From Dictyophora rubrovolvata (taxonomy: Eukaryota; Basidiomycota; Agaricomycetes; Phallales; Phallaceae): DNA of 64,000 nt. The stretch covers positions 992,001-1,056,000 of the forward strand of contig CP114124.1 in the NCBI GenBank assembly GCA_029959195.1, read 5' to 3'. Made by a program: the position numbers and the translations under genes. A model generated the notes under the pieces. The model was not told the DNA's origin and ran no database searches. It saw nothing but the letters and a program-made list of their open reading frames with translations. Shown piece by piece: positions 25,896 through 37,474 of the stretch; the first letter of the stretch is position 1, and each line of letters opens with the position of its first letter.

Positions 25896-26969
25896 ATGGA
25901 CGCGTTTTTCAACGAGACACACGTACCCGACTCTGTTCAATACCCATTTTATTATGTCCACCGTCCTACGCTAATTCCTGGTCTAAAAGATCACTATCTC
26001 GCTCTCGTCACCCCCATTGTTGCTTACTGGGGGTACTCGCTTTTCTTTCACATCTTGGATTCAGATATATTCCAATGGCCTGCTAAATACCGTATTCACG
26101 AATCCGAAGAAATGAGATCCAAAAATCTGGTTTCTCCGCGGGATGTTTTCTTCGCTGTCGTGTTTCAACATATCGTCCAAACGATACTCGGGATCTTTTG
26201 GCTCGAAGAGTCTGTTTCCCTCGATCATTCGGAGGAAATGCGCCAGCTAAGCCTCAATTTGTCTTGGATAGCCATAAAATTATTGGGGAAAGAACAAGGG
26301 GGCGCCTTTCTTCATGCCGCGGGTCCGCAGTCCATTTCCTGGCTGTATTGGTGGGGCATCCCAATCCTACAATTTTTCTTCGCCATGTAAGTTAGACTTT
26401 TATGCTTCTTTACTATACTGGGTTTGAGTTCTTACACCCCCTTGAAATACAGATTTTTAATTGATACATGGCAATATTTCATTCACCGCGCGATGCACAT
26501 CAACAAAACAATGTACAAATATTTGCACTCTGTCCATCATAGGCTCTATGTTCCTTATGCGTATGGCGCCCTGTACAACAACCCTCTGGAAGGTTTCGTT
26601 ATGGACAGTCTAGGTGCAGCTTTGTCCGAGTACCTCGCGTGCTTAACCAGTCGTCAAACCATTCTTCTATTCGGTTTGTCTACTCTCAAAACTGTTGATG
26701 ATCACTGTGGCTACCGACTTCCATGGGACCCGATGCAGTTTATCTGCCGAAATAATGCCGATTATCATGATATTCATCATCAGGTACGTTCACAGCCGGT
26801 TTGGGTGTATCTGCGGTACTGATTTTCAAATTTTCAGGTTATTGGGATCAAATACAATTTCAGTCAACCCTGGTTCATCCATTGGGATGTTTTGCTCGGA
26901 ACACGCATGACACGTCAGGAAATGGAAGAAAAACGAAGAAAAATCAAAAGCAAGGAAAAAACCCAATAG
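25896..26969 (+). CDS. SUR2: Sphinganine C4-monooxygenase (sphingolipid C4-hydroxylase)
   Basis: ER di-iron enzyme of the fatty acid hydroxylase superfamily that hydroxylates C4 of sphinganine or dihydroceramide to make phytosphingosine-type lipids. It starts MDAFFNETHVPDSVQYPFYY at 25896. Hydrophobic segments lie near 25970-26060 and 26130-26200. An intron at about 26389-26453 precedes FLIDTWQYFIHRAMHINKTM, which holds the first histidine box (HRAMH). The second box HSVHH is followed by RLYVPYAYGALYNNPLEGF. TVDDHCGYRLPWDP and the third box HDIHH come next, and a second intron splits off the final exon (IGIKYNFSQPWFIHWDVLLG). The basic Lys-rich tail ending at 26969 (KRRKIKSKEKTQ) resembles a retrieval-type cytosolic tail. 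All metal-binding boxes are present, so it is probably active. Confidence 0.95.
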
Positions 26970-27229
26970 ATTTTTATTTCTAGGTCTGAAGCACTTTGCA
27001 TCTGCTGTCACTTTTATATTACCCCCTTGGTTTATATATTTTATTTCAATTAGTCAGTGTAAAGCTCGTATATTTATCGCAAACTATTGGAGATAAGGAA
27101 AGATGATATTGTCCAGTAAACTTATGTAAATAAAAATAGGATAATTGGACCATAATTTCAACGATACAACCGATAACGGTACACAGCAGTAGACAACAAA
27201 GAGTCGATATAAATAGGAGGATGAGAAAA

Positions 27230-28163
27230 TTAAATGTCGATTGATTTGCTTTTGCAATGGGCATTGCGCATGTGTTGATGCATGTTGTCTTTGCGATTGC
27301 AAGATACGAAACAGTCGCTTATAGGACACTTGAAAGCTATACCAGTCGTCAATAACCCACTATAACAGAGAGTTTTTGAACGAGGAAAAATACTTGCGTT
27401 TTTCCGAAGAATGGGCAGATCGTTGGTGCCGAACCAGGTGTTCCCTGCGCTTAAAGCATTTCCTACAATCAACATACCCGCAAACGAACCGTCGTTCAGC
27501 AAAGGTATCTCGGCCCGGTTTCTTGTCCGTGAAATCAATCGGTTTGACCGTTCTCTTCTGCACCATCTCAACGGTTGGAACTCTTCGTCCACGACAAACC
27601 TTCTGCACCGGAACGTTAATGACGCTGTAGGGTTGAAGACTTATGAGATCCAAAGGAGATTGGTCAAGAAAAGCCTGTGATTCAAACGTTTGAGACGTTA
27701 TAGCCAGATCGTCATTGTTATGTTCACTTTCGTATTTAACAGTAGTTAGCTCTTGAATATCCTCTTCAGGCTTTATGATGAGAGCAGGATTGATGACCGT
27801 CACGGCAGGTCCATCCTCTATATTCCAAGGAACTGGAGCGTACTTTAGGGTGGGCGATGAGCCGTCAGTAGAAAAAGAACTAGCAGGAGAGTCCCCTCCT
27901 AGAACGAGATCCATATAGTAAGCAGGACTATTAGGACTGAGAGGAGGGTCCAAAAATGAGTCGGCTTCGAAGTTCTCAAAGAAAGAGGCTGAAAAAGCGT
28001 CAGAAGAGGTGTAAACCGGAATTTCGCCACCGTCAAGAAGTTCTTCAGCAGCTAGACGGACGGGGGACCAGTCCCCGGGGAGAAAGAATTCCGACTCAGC
28101 TAGACTGGGGATATCGCCTTCATCATTGGCCGATGATTCGCAGAATTGTACCGGTGAATGCAT
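27230..28163 (-). CDS. C2H2 zinc-finger transcription factor
   Basis: Probable sequence-specific nuclear regulator. I chose the ATG at 28163 (MHSPVQFCESSANDEGD). An in-frame ATG at 28280 would add a hydrophobic 39-residue stretch unlikely in such a factor. The body is acidic and Ser/Pro-rich (FFLPGDWSPVRLAAEELLD; SPNSPAYYMDLVLGG), suggesting an activation domain. Finger 1, C-x4-C-x12-H-x4-H, reads FVCGYVDCRKCFKRREHLVR, ending HQRSAH (about 27415-27500). The canonical linker EKPFKC is recreated by splicing out a GC-AG intron (27337-27397). Finger 2, also C-x4-C-x12-H-x4-H, is CPISDCFVSCNRKDNMHQ followed by HMRNAH. The protein ends KSKSIDI at 27230. The two-finger C-terminal layout resembles stress or development regulators of fungi; the target is unknown. 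Confidence 0.85.
27337..27397 (-). other. GC-AG intron inside the zinc-finger linker
   Basis: Sixty-one bases, beginning gcaagta and ending gtatag on the minus strand. Removing it joins TCG GAA AAA C to CT TTC AAG TGT, giving SEKPFKC, the standard linker between C2H2 fingers. Reading through instead runs into a stop after KNSLL. The donor keeps consensus at the other positions, as expected for GC donors. Confidence 0.85.
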
Positions 28164-28965
28164 AATAAAATGGACGATAACCAACCACAAGAGAGTATGC
28201 CGGCTACTGATCTGTCGCAAAAAATGCGCTGGGCCGTGAAAGAGCAGGAGAGAAAGCTGGATGGCAGCTGGGTTAACCATTTATGCCGGGACCAAAGCGG
28301 AGTCAAAAAGTAGATTAGTTCCGACTAAAACGGATGAATCGATGACCCATGCTGTCCACAGCCCGATCCTCGAAGCTTCAACCATATTTTCGACTGTCTT
28401 CGTTGGAGAGCCGGTGAAAGACAGATATTCGTTTTGGGTGACAAGGGCGGGTGCCTAGTGTTACTATCGGCTATGCTTGCCTGAACTCGGCTGAGCTCCA
28501 GCCGTCTCAGGCCGAGGGACGATCCTTGGCATTGGCTGACTAAGCCAATAAAGAGAGCACGTGTTTGCGGATAAGCAATTATCCCAAAAGACAACATGGA
28601 TGATTTACGCTCGATTTGCGCACAGGTATATACTTTCTTGCGCTCAGTTATGGTTATTCCGTTAAAATTAAATGTTGAAAGAAAAAAAAAACAACGGCAA
28701 ACAAAGAAAAGTACACTAGCACAGTAACAAACAAAGGCAGAAAAAATGATGGATGATATATGTACTCGGAAGTCAATTACTGCTGGTAGCCTCAGATCAA
28801 ATTGGCGCACATATCCAAACTCCGCCATTGCGAGGTTGTCTCGACTTTCTTTCCCGTCGCTGTTCTGGGCAGCCTTTCAATCGCTCTTTTTTCAGTGTCG
28901 CTGTCGTTCCCTCACGACGTCCTATCTTTTAATTAAATCTCCTTTCTTTTAAACTCAAAAACAAA
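28164..28965. promoter_or_regulatory. Divergent promoter region, zinc-finger gene and membrane protein gene
   Basis: About 800 bases. A 167-codon open frame on the minus strand (28325-28828) has poor protein character and no domain, so I do not call it. A poly-A/T tract (28680-28692) and a pyrimidine-rich stretch before 28966 are typical of promoters and leaders. Confidence 0.45.
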
Positions 28966-30908
28966 ATGACCCGCAGACATCACAGAAGGCTCTCCACGAA
29001 GCGCCGTCAGCTTAGCCCACTTTTTGCGGCGGATGACACTACGCCAGCGTCGAATGCTCCTGTTTTAGGCGGCACGTCTCCGTCCAACGCTGCTTCCCAA
29101 GGTCAGCCAGCACCCGCTGGAGATTCCAGCACAAGTAATGCAGCTGGTAAAGGTAATGCAGGTAATAACCCGACCGGTGGTAACAATTCAGGCGGCCAAG
29201 TTGGTCCTCCGAGTGGGTATTTACTCCATTGCCCAAATCTTCGTGTATATGAACATGGTCCTTTTTTTAGATGAACACCCCAACCAACCCAACCCCGTGG
29301 CATCCCCAACCCAACCTGCTAATCCTCCCTCTCAGCAAACTGGTTCTAATATTGTTCCCTCTACGGATCCATTCCCTCCTCAAGGAGCAAACCAGTCGCA
29401 ACAGCAGTCTGCTTCTCCTCCATCGCCGACATCCAGCGCTCCTTCAAAGACACCAGTCGTTTCTTCTGGTCCCAACAGTTCCGTTGCTAACAGCCCTACT
29501 GCTGGCAGCAGCAGTGCAAGTCCTAGCAGCGTTTCTTCTCTTGTTGCTTCTCCCACACAGTCCTCCCCTACTGTTGTTGCTGCGCCTGTCCATACGGTGG
29601 GGACATATTTTCCCAATTCTACATTCACTTGTGCATCTGTATTTTGTCTAATATGTGCGTCAGGTCCTCCCTAGCTCCAGTTCCTTAGCTTTCAATTCTT
29701 TTAATCCTTCCGCAACTTCTCTGATTGGACCGCACTCCACTATAAGTGGACTTGTACCCACTGCTACCAATACTTCTTCCGCCTCCTCATCCTCCTCCAT
29801 CAGCACCCCAGCAATTGTTGGTATCGCTGCAGGTGGTCTTTGTGGCCTTGCTATTTTAGGCGCAGTAGGTTTATGGATCGGCGTAAGTTTCTCACACTGG
29901 TCCTTCGTGGTATTAGTGCCGTCTGACCTTAACACGTAGAAACGTGTGTCTCGGTACATGGAAACCAGAGAGCTTGAGCCACCGCCAATGCACGAGCTGG
30001 TTGCGGACGAGGACCCTGCGGTAGTTTCGAGGCGGTCATCGGGACCAAGCTCTGCCCCTCGACCTCCCACGATGATCGAACGAAGACAAGCCAACTTGGC
30101 TGGGAGAGGAAATGGTTTCTATAATGATAATAATAATGGTTTCAGTCCTCAGAACAATTTCCCGCCGTATGCTGTTGACCCTCGATTTGGAAATGCTACT
30201 CCCTTTGCCCCTGGCCAATACTATTCCGCTGCTTCTGCTCCTGCACCTCAACCTTTCTTCAGTCCAATTGCATCACCTTCTCCCTTCGATGACTCGGCCG
30301 CTGCAGTTCCATCAGCACCTGGTACACTTGTTTATTTCTCTCGGCAAAATTCGGTTCAATCTGGTTTCGGTACTGTTCCCAACAATAACAATGATGCGGA
30401 ACCCCAACTTCCCAATCCGTACGATGCCCCGGTCACTCAAACCAATGATGGCTATGCTACGCTGAACAGAGGTTCCAGTCCTACCACCCCCCAACGTCGA
30501 TACACGGATTTGGCGCATCAGCTTTCTTTTTCGTCTCCCAATGATCGTACAACCTCCCCCGCTCCTAGCACTGGCTCGTATGCTACGGTTCCGTTGGTTC
30601 GCAATAACACCACTGGTATCACATTGTCACCTAGGTCTCCGAGTTTTAAGGCTGTTCCTATGAGTCCTTCGGTGGTAAACGTTCCTAGCGATCTTCATGA
30701 GGGTCGTGCGACGCCCGTGCAATTTGGTTTTACGACTCCTGCAGCAACTGGGTTTGTACCCTCAGCCCTAACCCCTGCCTCAGGTTCGACCACTAGTAAT
30801 GCTCAAACTTTCGCTCCGCCGGGTATTCCTGCGTCCCAATCTGCGTCATCCCAATCTTCCAGACCTGAAACGGTGTATGATGAGGAGGATGCATACACAG
30901 CCATCTAA
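28966..30908 (+). CDS. Single-pass membrane protein, Ser/Thr-rich ectodomain
   Basis: Architecture of a Mid2/Wsc-like surface sensor or a basidiomycete mucin-like membrane protein. The N-terminus MTRRHHRRLSTKRRQLSPLF is strongly basic and lacks an obvious signal peptide. A long Ser/Thr/Pro/Asn-rich stretch (about 29040-29610 and 29665-29800) is a likely O-glycosylated region. Then come Ser runs and one membrane helix, IVGIAAGGLCGLAILGAVGL (about 29812-29880). After an intron near 29883-29939 a basic stop-transfer (KRVSRYMETRELEPPP) leads into a cytosolic tail of about 320 residues. The tail is rich in Pro, Ser, Asn and Tyr, ending ETVYDEEDAYTAI at 30908. Introns also fall near 29215-29270 and 29605-29663. 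The orientation is inferred from flanking charge. Confidence 0.72.
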
Positions 30909-31607
30909 CGAGAGTCGAGCAAACAAAATTTTCTTGAGAATTCAATTTTCTGATATGTGGTCGACTATATTTTCAAGTCGGTTCGCCCAAATTTTCTTCT
31001 CTCTCCTCGTTTTTCCTTGGGCCAAATTTGCCCCTAATAGCCACCACCTTATTTGCGCGTGCGGTTTATTTATACCCCGACAAAAGCTCGATTTATAAAC
31101 TCTTTTTTTTCTTTTTTTGACATTTGTGCTACTTGGTGAAATGTCTGTGAAGGCTTTGTTCGAGTTTTGTTTTGTGTTGAATTTTACGTTCTAAATGGCA
31201 TCCTACGTATTTCGGTCCTATTTCTAATTTTCCTTTCCTCTTTGTTCTACTTGGGCATCCGTGTGTTTGTCTGTCTCTCATTACTTTTTCCAATAAATGT
31301 CGTTATATTAGGATGTAATAGACAAATCTGTGTCTGGATGCGTTTTTTCTTTGTCGGTATTTCATATTCTTAGTACTCAAAAACTCGTCTGTAATAAAAA
31401 ATTCGACTCTTTGTAGCTTGTAATTAATGGTTTGTTTACCGACCGTGGCCCAATGCAAAATTGTCCCGCGGCCACCACCAGCTCTCACCTGAGTTCAACA
31501 TTGCCCAACATCACCATGCAATACATAAATACCATCACATAAGTAATAATAATAATAAAAACCTCGGCAATTTTTCGCTTGTTACCCTTTACCAACTCTC
31601 TCCATCG
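30909..31607. other. Spacer
   Basis: 699 bases between two plus-strand genes. It has T-rich runs (31100-31120) suitable for a 3' end, then an AATAAT repeat (about 31540-31560) in the presumed leader of the next gene. No coding evidence was found. Confidence 0.5.
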
Positions 31608-33492
31608 ATGTCAATGTCGACGGTCGTTCAGAGTCATAGTTTCGCTGTCCCCTCGACTAGTAGCTTCCAGCGCACGCAGCTCCAGCGTCGGCCTACAGAT
31701 GCGATTCACCACATCAATACTAATGCCGGCTCTTCCAGACCAGTAATGCCTTTATCCACCCGACCAAGAGGACATTCTTTTACCACGCACAAGTATAGAG
31801 GTTCAGGCAATGTTGAGCTTGGTGTTCTGCATGAGGAGCAGGCTGGTACTTTGAAGACTCAGTCTCGCGGCGGTGGTGTTTCTGCTGTGGCGAAGTCTCG
31901 AGGAGTATATCCTTCGCCTCCTGCGTTACCCTTGGAAGACAATTATGTTTTTGTTTCTACTAATACTTCTCATTCATCGGAGGACGGTACGTGATTTCCA
32001 ATACCCTGGGTGTGTGCACGCAGGTGATATTGATATATCTCTTCAGTCAATGCATTAGCAAGAGAGTCTTCTGAAAAATCCAAATACCTCTCTTTTCGAA
32101 TTCCATCTTTTCAATCTCAAACTACTGAATCGGGTTCAGACAATTCCTCTACAACACCAACACCAACACCGTCTCTGACACCAACTCAAGCTTTATACCG
32201 CCTGAAAGACCTGGACGTTCCAATTCCAATTATTGCAACGGCAAAAATGGAACAAGGTCACCCTTCCACTGCTAACAAATATGCAACTTTCTCTGGAAGT
32301 AGATTCTCATCTCTATCCAGACGGAGGGGTAAACTATCGGATATCTACCCCGATCCATCTGATGCTTGTAGCGTGGTGCCTTCGCAAAAGCAATTAGCTT
32401 CACCCCCAATACGACTGCCAGGTGCATCTTTACCACCTGTTTCGACGACAACGTCTGGCAACAATTCCTCACCTGGTCGCCGTAGGTCTTCCTCTCAACC
32501 CCCTCTACCCGGGGGGACGATAACCAATAGTACTGGATCTTCACACATCCGACAATCCCTTAACCCCTCGTCTCTTTCGACGGTATCAACCCTTTCCCAA
32601 CCTTCATCGTCTTCACATAGATCTTCATTTCCACTTCCACTCGCTCCTCATTCTTCCCCTCCGCAATTCACAATTCTAAGACCATACCGCTTGATGAACT
32701 TGCTCCGTACGACGATGACTTCGAAATCCGGTGGACACATTACACGTCGCTTACATGTCCCTAATGAAGTTTGGTTCCAAATCGGTGTAAAGTTGTCCAA
32801 TTTACCTGAGAAAATCAGGGTTGTTGATTCGCTTTGCGCCGGCCTCGAAGAAATCCAGATAGCGAGTCCAAAGATTATTTCAAGCAGGGATAACAACGAC
32901 AGCAATAATGCTCTCCCTGGTCTCGTTTCTACTGCTGCCAATCATGGTACCAAAGATATGGAGCGATGGTTACATAAATTGGACGACTGGAACGCAGCAT
33001 GTGATGGTATATTGTTGAACTTTGGGAGGAAGTTGGGTGTAAGGGAAGGGTTTGTAACAAAGAAAAATGGGGCAGACAAGGTAGATTTCTATTTGAATTC
33101 CTCATGAGAGATGTTAAAATGCAGTCGCGATGTAGGTTCCGTTCTGGGTTCGTCCTACCAAGTAATTTCACTTTAGTCCGGGGGGGCGTGAATGATGCAA
33201 ACTTACCCGTTGAATCTACAGTGTCGATTCGATGGCCATCTATGTTTCAGGTCTCGTGAAATTATTTCACCTGGCCCAGACTTTGGGGGAGCACGCCAAC
33301 GCACTTCTTCTAGCGCAAGTTCCCCCACCGTACGATTCGGTTTCACTCGAATTACGTCAAGCACTGGAACTACGTTTAAAGCGTTCTTCGGAATTTTTTT
33401 CAAGCGTGGTTTTGGCGTTTGTGACGAGGGATTTGTATCTCCTGTTGGATAAGTATGTGAAGTCGAAAGTCGAAAAATGGCTTGCGGAGTGA
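31608..33492 (+). CDS. Uncharacterised fungal protein with helical C-terminal half
   Basis: Not recognised. The start MSMSTVVQSHSFAVPSTSSF is at 31608. Intron 1 lies at about 31986-32045. The middle is Ser/Pro/Thr-rich with basic patches (SGSRFSSLSRRRGKLSDIYP). From about 32670 the sequence becomes ordered: LRPYRLMNLLRTTM, then RRLHVPNEVWFQIGVKLSNL, EKIRVVDSLCAGLEEIQ and MERWLHKLDDWNAACDGILL. A last exon from about 33221 reads MAIYVSGLVKLFHLAQTLGE and ends LLDKYVKSKVEKWLAE at 33492. The intron before that exon is not settled: a donor near 33046 (phase 2) restores the frame with an intron of about 170 bases, longer than usual. The helical part looks like a conserved domain I cannot name. Confidence 0.68.
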
Positions 33493-35075
33493 GATTCAGA
33501 CTGCATATACCTTGAATGTTTTTTTTGGCGCAATGGATTTTTGAGGTATTTACGGCGACTAATTGTTTACATTAAAGCACTTGTTCTATACCAAGACTTG
33601 ATTAATTTTGCATGTCAATCCCAGCCGAGAAACGTATCAAAAACAAGAGATCTCTGGGCAACTTTCAAAATCATGTGCATTGCGTGTTGTATCACGGCCC
33701 GGGGTTACTAGTACATGTATACAGATCAAATATATTCAATCATTTCTGGAGCAAATGCCACCTTTGAAAGTGGACTGCTATTGTGCCCCAGCCTCCGCGT
33801 GCCGAGTGCCCGCTTCGGCAATAAATAAACCCTTGAGTATTTAGTACTTAGAGCCAGGTCTGCTGGTTTCCCAGTGCACAGCCCCCGATTGAGCTAGTCT
33901 AATTAGATATTACTTTCGCATATCAAGCTAGCCTGAGGGGTAATAGGAAATCCCTTCTATGTGGTATAATTGTATAGAGATACGGTTGGCAGGACACTGA
34001 TCTAGAACAATGCCGGTGATTTGTCAATGTCTCCGTACTAGTAAATATTGATGATTTATCATTCATAGTGCTAATACGAGCACTGACAAGACCCGCAGTG
34101 CCCGTCTAATGGCAATGATAGCTGACAATCATAGTTCCAACCTTGTTCCAACATCCTGAAGCGTACTTATTTAAAGTTCCGGGTGCTTTCTCCATTGAAC
34201 AAGTGGGTACTATTTATCCCGAATAGCAAATGTCATCGCTAAATTTAAGAGTATATTCATTCCACTGATCGGATTGCGGGCCCGAACACGTTTTTCAATT
34301 TTCACCCACACTTGACCTTCGAGATTGTCAAAAGATCCCAAAAGCAGATGACAGCTTTTCAATTTCGAAGTAACACGGGGCATCTATCCGGGGAATTTTC
34401 TGCCAAATCGATGCACACGTGTAAAAATAAACTAAAAACCAACCAAGCCAGAACGAGCGCAAATTCAACTTGCTCTGCCGACTCCAAGAACTAACACCAA
34501 TGCCAGTGTGGATCTCGATTCTGTCATCACATATGTATATGTATGTCACTTTCTCCAATCGGTACACTAAAGCGCTACGCCGTGGCACGATGCTCGAAAT
34601 TGGCATTAAATACATGGGCCGAAGCTCATTCCTGACATCGTTTATTACTTCCCCGTCGACTATCAGACGTCCCCTCGACTCGCGGCGCGAGGACGTAACT
34701 TTTCTCTCTTTTTGTTCTGTCTCTTCCCTCTCTAACTCGTGTACTATAGTGCTATATATCTTAATTTAAATCAGGTTTGTCTCATATATTCAGTGGATAC
34801 CGTTAAGCTGGAATTGATAACACCATCCGGTGATTTAGACTCGCTCAACCCGCTCAACACGTGTGGAAGGGCACGTAAGAAAGACAGCGCCATCATCCCT
34901 GCCGGAGACAACGCATTTAATTTTAATAGCCTTTCGTAAACTTTCTCAAGTGGCGTGCTCCCACAGTGGACTTCGAACTCTGTCCTTCTCTTCTCTTGAT
35001 TCTATAATTCATACCCCCCTCCAACGCCCGGGTCGATACCAGTATCTCAAAGTCGATGCTCACGATTGAACGTCC
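33493..35075. other. 1.6 kb spacer
   Basis: Only short open frames, none with recognisable content. It probably holds the 3' end of the upstream gene and the promoter of the downstream membrane protein gene. The stretch at 34680-34760 is pyrimidine-rich. I saw no transposon ends or tRNA. Confidence 0.5.
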
Positions 35076-36108
35076 ATGTCAATGACATTCAATGGTTTTG
35101 CGTCCAAATTCCTTGGGTACCTCATTACCTTTCTCTCGCTGACAATCGCTGCCTCGACCGCTACCCGAGTCGTCGTCGTTGATAATACCTCTCCGCAAGT
35201 GGTATACTCTCCAACACCGTGTTACGAAGATACACCTACTGCATGCAGCATCGAATGGTTCGTTTTCTTTTTTTAAAAAATCCATTATCCGTACGACAAT
35301 GCTAACTGCATTCCAGGGTTCTGGTTGAATTGTCCCAGGCCTTCAACGGCTCAGTAACGTCAACCAACGGATCACTACCTGACCCCTCCAATATTTCCGT
35401 CTCCATTCTACCTCGTGTTACACTCAGTTTTAACGGTTCCGGTATATCATTTATTCCCGGTCCTAATTCGACTGCCAATGCTAGTATCACACTTGACAAT
35501 CAACCATCTATCATCATCAATACATCGAGCCAGAACTATCAAGTTACACAACTTGGAGGAAATAATTCACACACGCTTGTCATTGATTATCTAGGGGGCG
35601 ATTCTACACAATCGGAATCGGGTGTCTTAGAGGTCGATTATTTTCTTATAGATGAAGAGGAAGTAGTAAGGTGAGATTTTTTTTCTTTTTATAAAGAATG
35701 CGTACATATCTCACTTTCAGCACGTCAACATCGTCGTCATCAGTCTCTTCCACACCTCTATCCGTCTCAACATCAACATCATCAACATCTTCCGCATCCC
35801 ATTTATCTCAGACTAGTCAGCCAACAGCCGATTCACTTGTAATTGTAGGATCAAAGGACCGACCATCTGCAGGAACAATCATAGCTATCGCCATTTCAGC
35901 GAGCGCACTATTCTTAGCAGCATTGTTGACTTGGATTTGGGGTGCTAAACGTCGGCGGCGGCAAATGGCGATCAAGCGAGAAAATGATATTCTGACGAGT
36001 ATGAAAATGCCCTCAGAGGGGGATGATATCGGGGGTATTTGGTCTGGGGGGACGATACTCTCAAAAGGAAGAAAGAAGCAAGCGTGGAAAAGCTGGTGGA
36101 CTACTTAG
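35076..36108 (+). CDS. Secreted-then-anchored single-pass membrane protein
   Basis: Type I membrane protein of a style common in Agaricomycetes. The signal peptide is FLGYLITFLSLTIAASTAT after MSMTFNGFASK. The ectodomain has N-glycosylation sites (several N-x-S/T, for example FNGS, ANAS) and looks beta-rich (ISFIPGPNSTANASITLDNQ; SHTLVIDYLGGD). Two cysteines flank the first exon end (PCYEDTPTACSIEW). A Ser/Thr stalk (about 35720-35830) precedes the membrane helix GTIIAIAISASALFLAALLT (about 35870-35930). A very basic stop-transfer, KRRRRQMAIKREND, and a tail of about 45 residues follow, ending KAWKSWWTT-like at 36108. Introns are at about 35256-35316 and 35670-35720. Function unknown; a wall or sugar-binding role is guesswork. 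Confidence 0.78.
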
Positions 36109-36141
36109 TTAAAGTGTCTTCGGTCTCCTTTTGCACTACCC

Positions 36142-36171
36142 ACACACACACACTCTCTCTCTCTCTCTCAC
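36142..36171. repeat. Compound (AC)n(TC)n microsatellite
   Basis: A run of CA units passes directly into CT units, about 30 bases, just 3' of the membrane protein stop. The remaining 36172-36604 region up to the p24 stop shows no coding signal. Confidence 0.85.
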
Positions 36172-36604
36172 ATGTTCAATCTGTATGCATTTTTGCACTT
36201 TTTATAGCATAATTTATTTTTTGATTTTAATGGTGTTGAAAAAAGACAATGCATGACTCTTGCGACGGTGGTTGCAATACCCTGGGTCCCTAAGATGTGC
36301 GTCGATGGTCAGCTTCAAAGTACAATATGACCATATACCGCTCGAACGTTCAACGTTCAACGCTTGGCAGGAAGTTGTCTTGGTTTGAAAGCTAATGTCG
36401 GAGTAGCGACCACTGCTGATCGTGTGGTTGCTAGCTGAATGGTTGGGCCCCTTTCGCCCAATGCTTGTTTCGTTAGAAAAACATTTCTCGGAAATTTGAT
36501 CTTACAATCCAGCATCTGTTATGATTTCATTGGATTTATATATAAAGTTATCATTCATTATTACCGGTAGGTATATTTTATGATGGGTAATCAAGGCACA
36601 AGTA

Positions 36605-37474
36605 TCATGATTTACGGTCTGCAAAGAATTTCTAAAAAAAACAAACCAAGAATAAATAAGTTCCGACTTCCATTGAAAGAAAACGAAATGAAAAAAGAAA
36701 CATACTCTAAGATGCCTCAACTGCCAAGTACACGTAATAATCAAGACAGTAATCTGCGCAATAATATACCAAACGGCTTTCGAATTCGTAGCCTCACTCA
36801 AGTCCCGGAACGCAGCTTCTCTTTCTCGTTGGTACTGCTGTTCTCTCCGAATTTCTTCCAGTCTCAGATTGAGATCTCGCAGACGACTGACTACCTGGCT
36901 GACATGACTTCTGTCGTGCTCTGCATCTGGTTTCGTAGAGCCGACGATGATATCGAGATAGAGACGGATATGAGCGCTCGAGAACCAGCCTGACGTGTAG
37001 TTGGTGCTTAGACAGATAGAATGGTCACCTGCTTCGTGAGAGGTGAATGTAAAACGACCTTCGTTTGGTCCTCGTGTTTTTACGACTTGTTCTCCGGAGT
37101 GGATTTCCTAGAGTAAAGGGAGGAAGGGAGAGTGTGGGATCAATGAACTGCACTTATGGCGGGGGCGAAAAAAAGACACCGACTACGACGTCAACTTGGA
37201 TGCCTAGTTCGGTTCTGTTTTCATAAAGCTGGCTTTTTTCATTCCATTCTAAAGCACGATATGTCCCTATTGAAAAATAAAAGGTAAGGCTGGCGACGAA
37301 CGAGAAAGCGCAAGGTAGGACACTCCGGCTTTTACCTTCGACAACGGTATCCGATGGCAATTCCTCAATGAAACATCGCTTCTCGTTAGCATCGAGATAG
37401 AAATGAAGGGCATTGGCAAGAGAAAATAGTAGGGCTATAAACAGTGTTGTGCGATGCCAGCGTGTCATGCTCAT
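36605..37474 (-). CDS. p24 family cargo receptor (EMP24/GP25L)
   Basis: Type I membrane protein of COPI/COPII vesicles that selects cargo such as GPI proteins between ER and Golgi. Signal peptide TTLFIALLFSLANA is followed by the GOLD domain start LHFYLDANEKRCFIEELPSD, carrying the first conserved Cys. After an intron, YRALEWNEKSQLY and LGIQVDVV appear (about 37170-37265). The next exons, about 36960-37110, contain FTFTSHEAGDHSICL-like sequence with the second Cys, then a coiled coil (RLRDLNLRLEEIRREQQYQ, about 36820-36880). The membrane segment is AVWYIIAQITVLIITCTWQL (about 36715-36775). An intron with a gtatgt donor precedes the last exon KFFADRKS, ending at 36605. The FF motif fits COPII binding; a terminal KK signal is absent. 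The sequence resembles the alpha/Erp1-type subgroup. Confidence 0.92.

Noticed and set aside
28325-28828. 167-codon minus-strand open frame between the zinc-finger and membrane protein genes
   Set aside because: No domain and an implausible Phe/Cys run translated from a poly-pyrimidine tract; it spans the shared promoter region of two well-supported genes.
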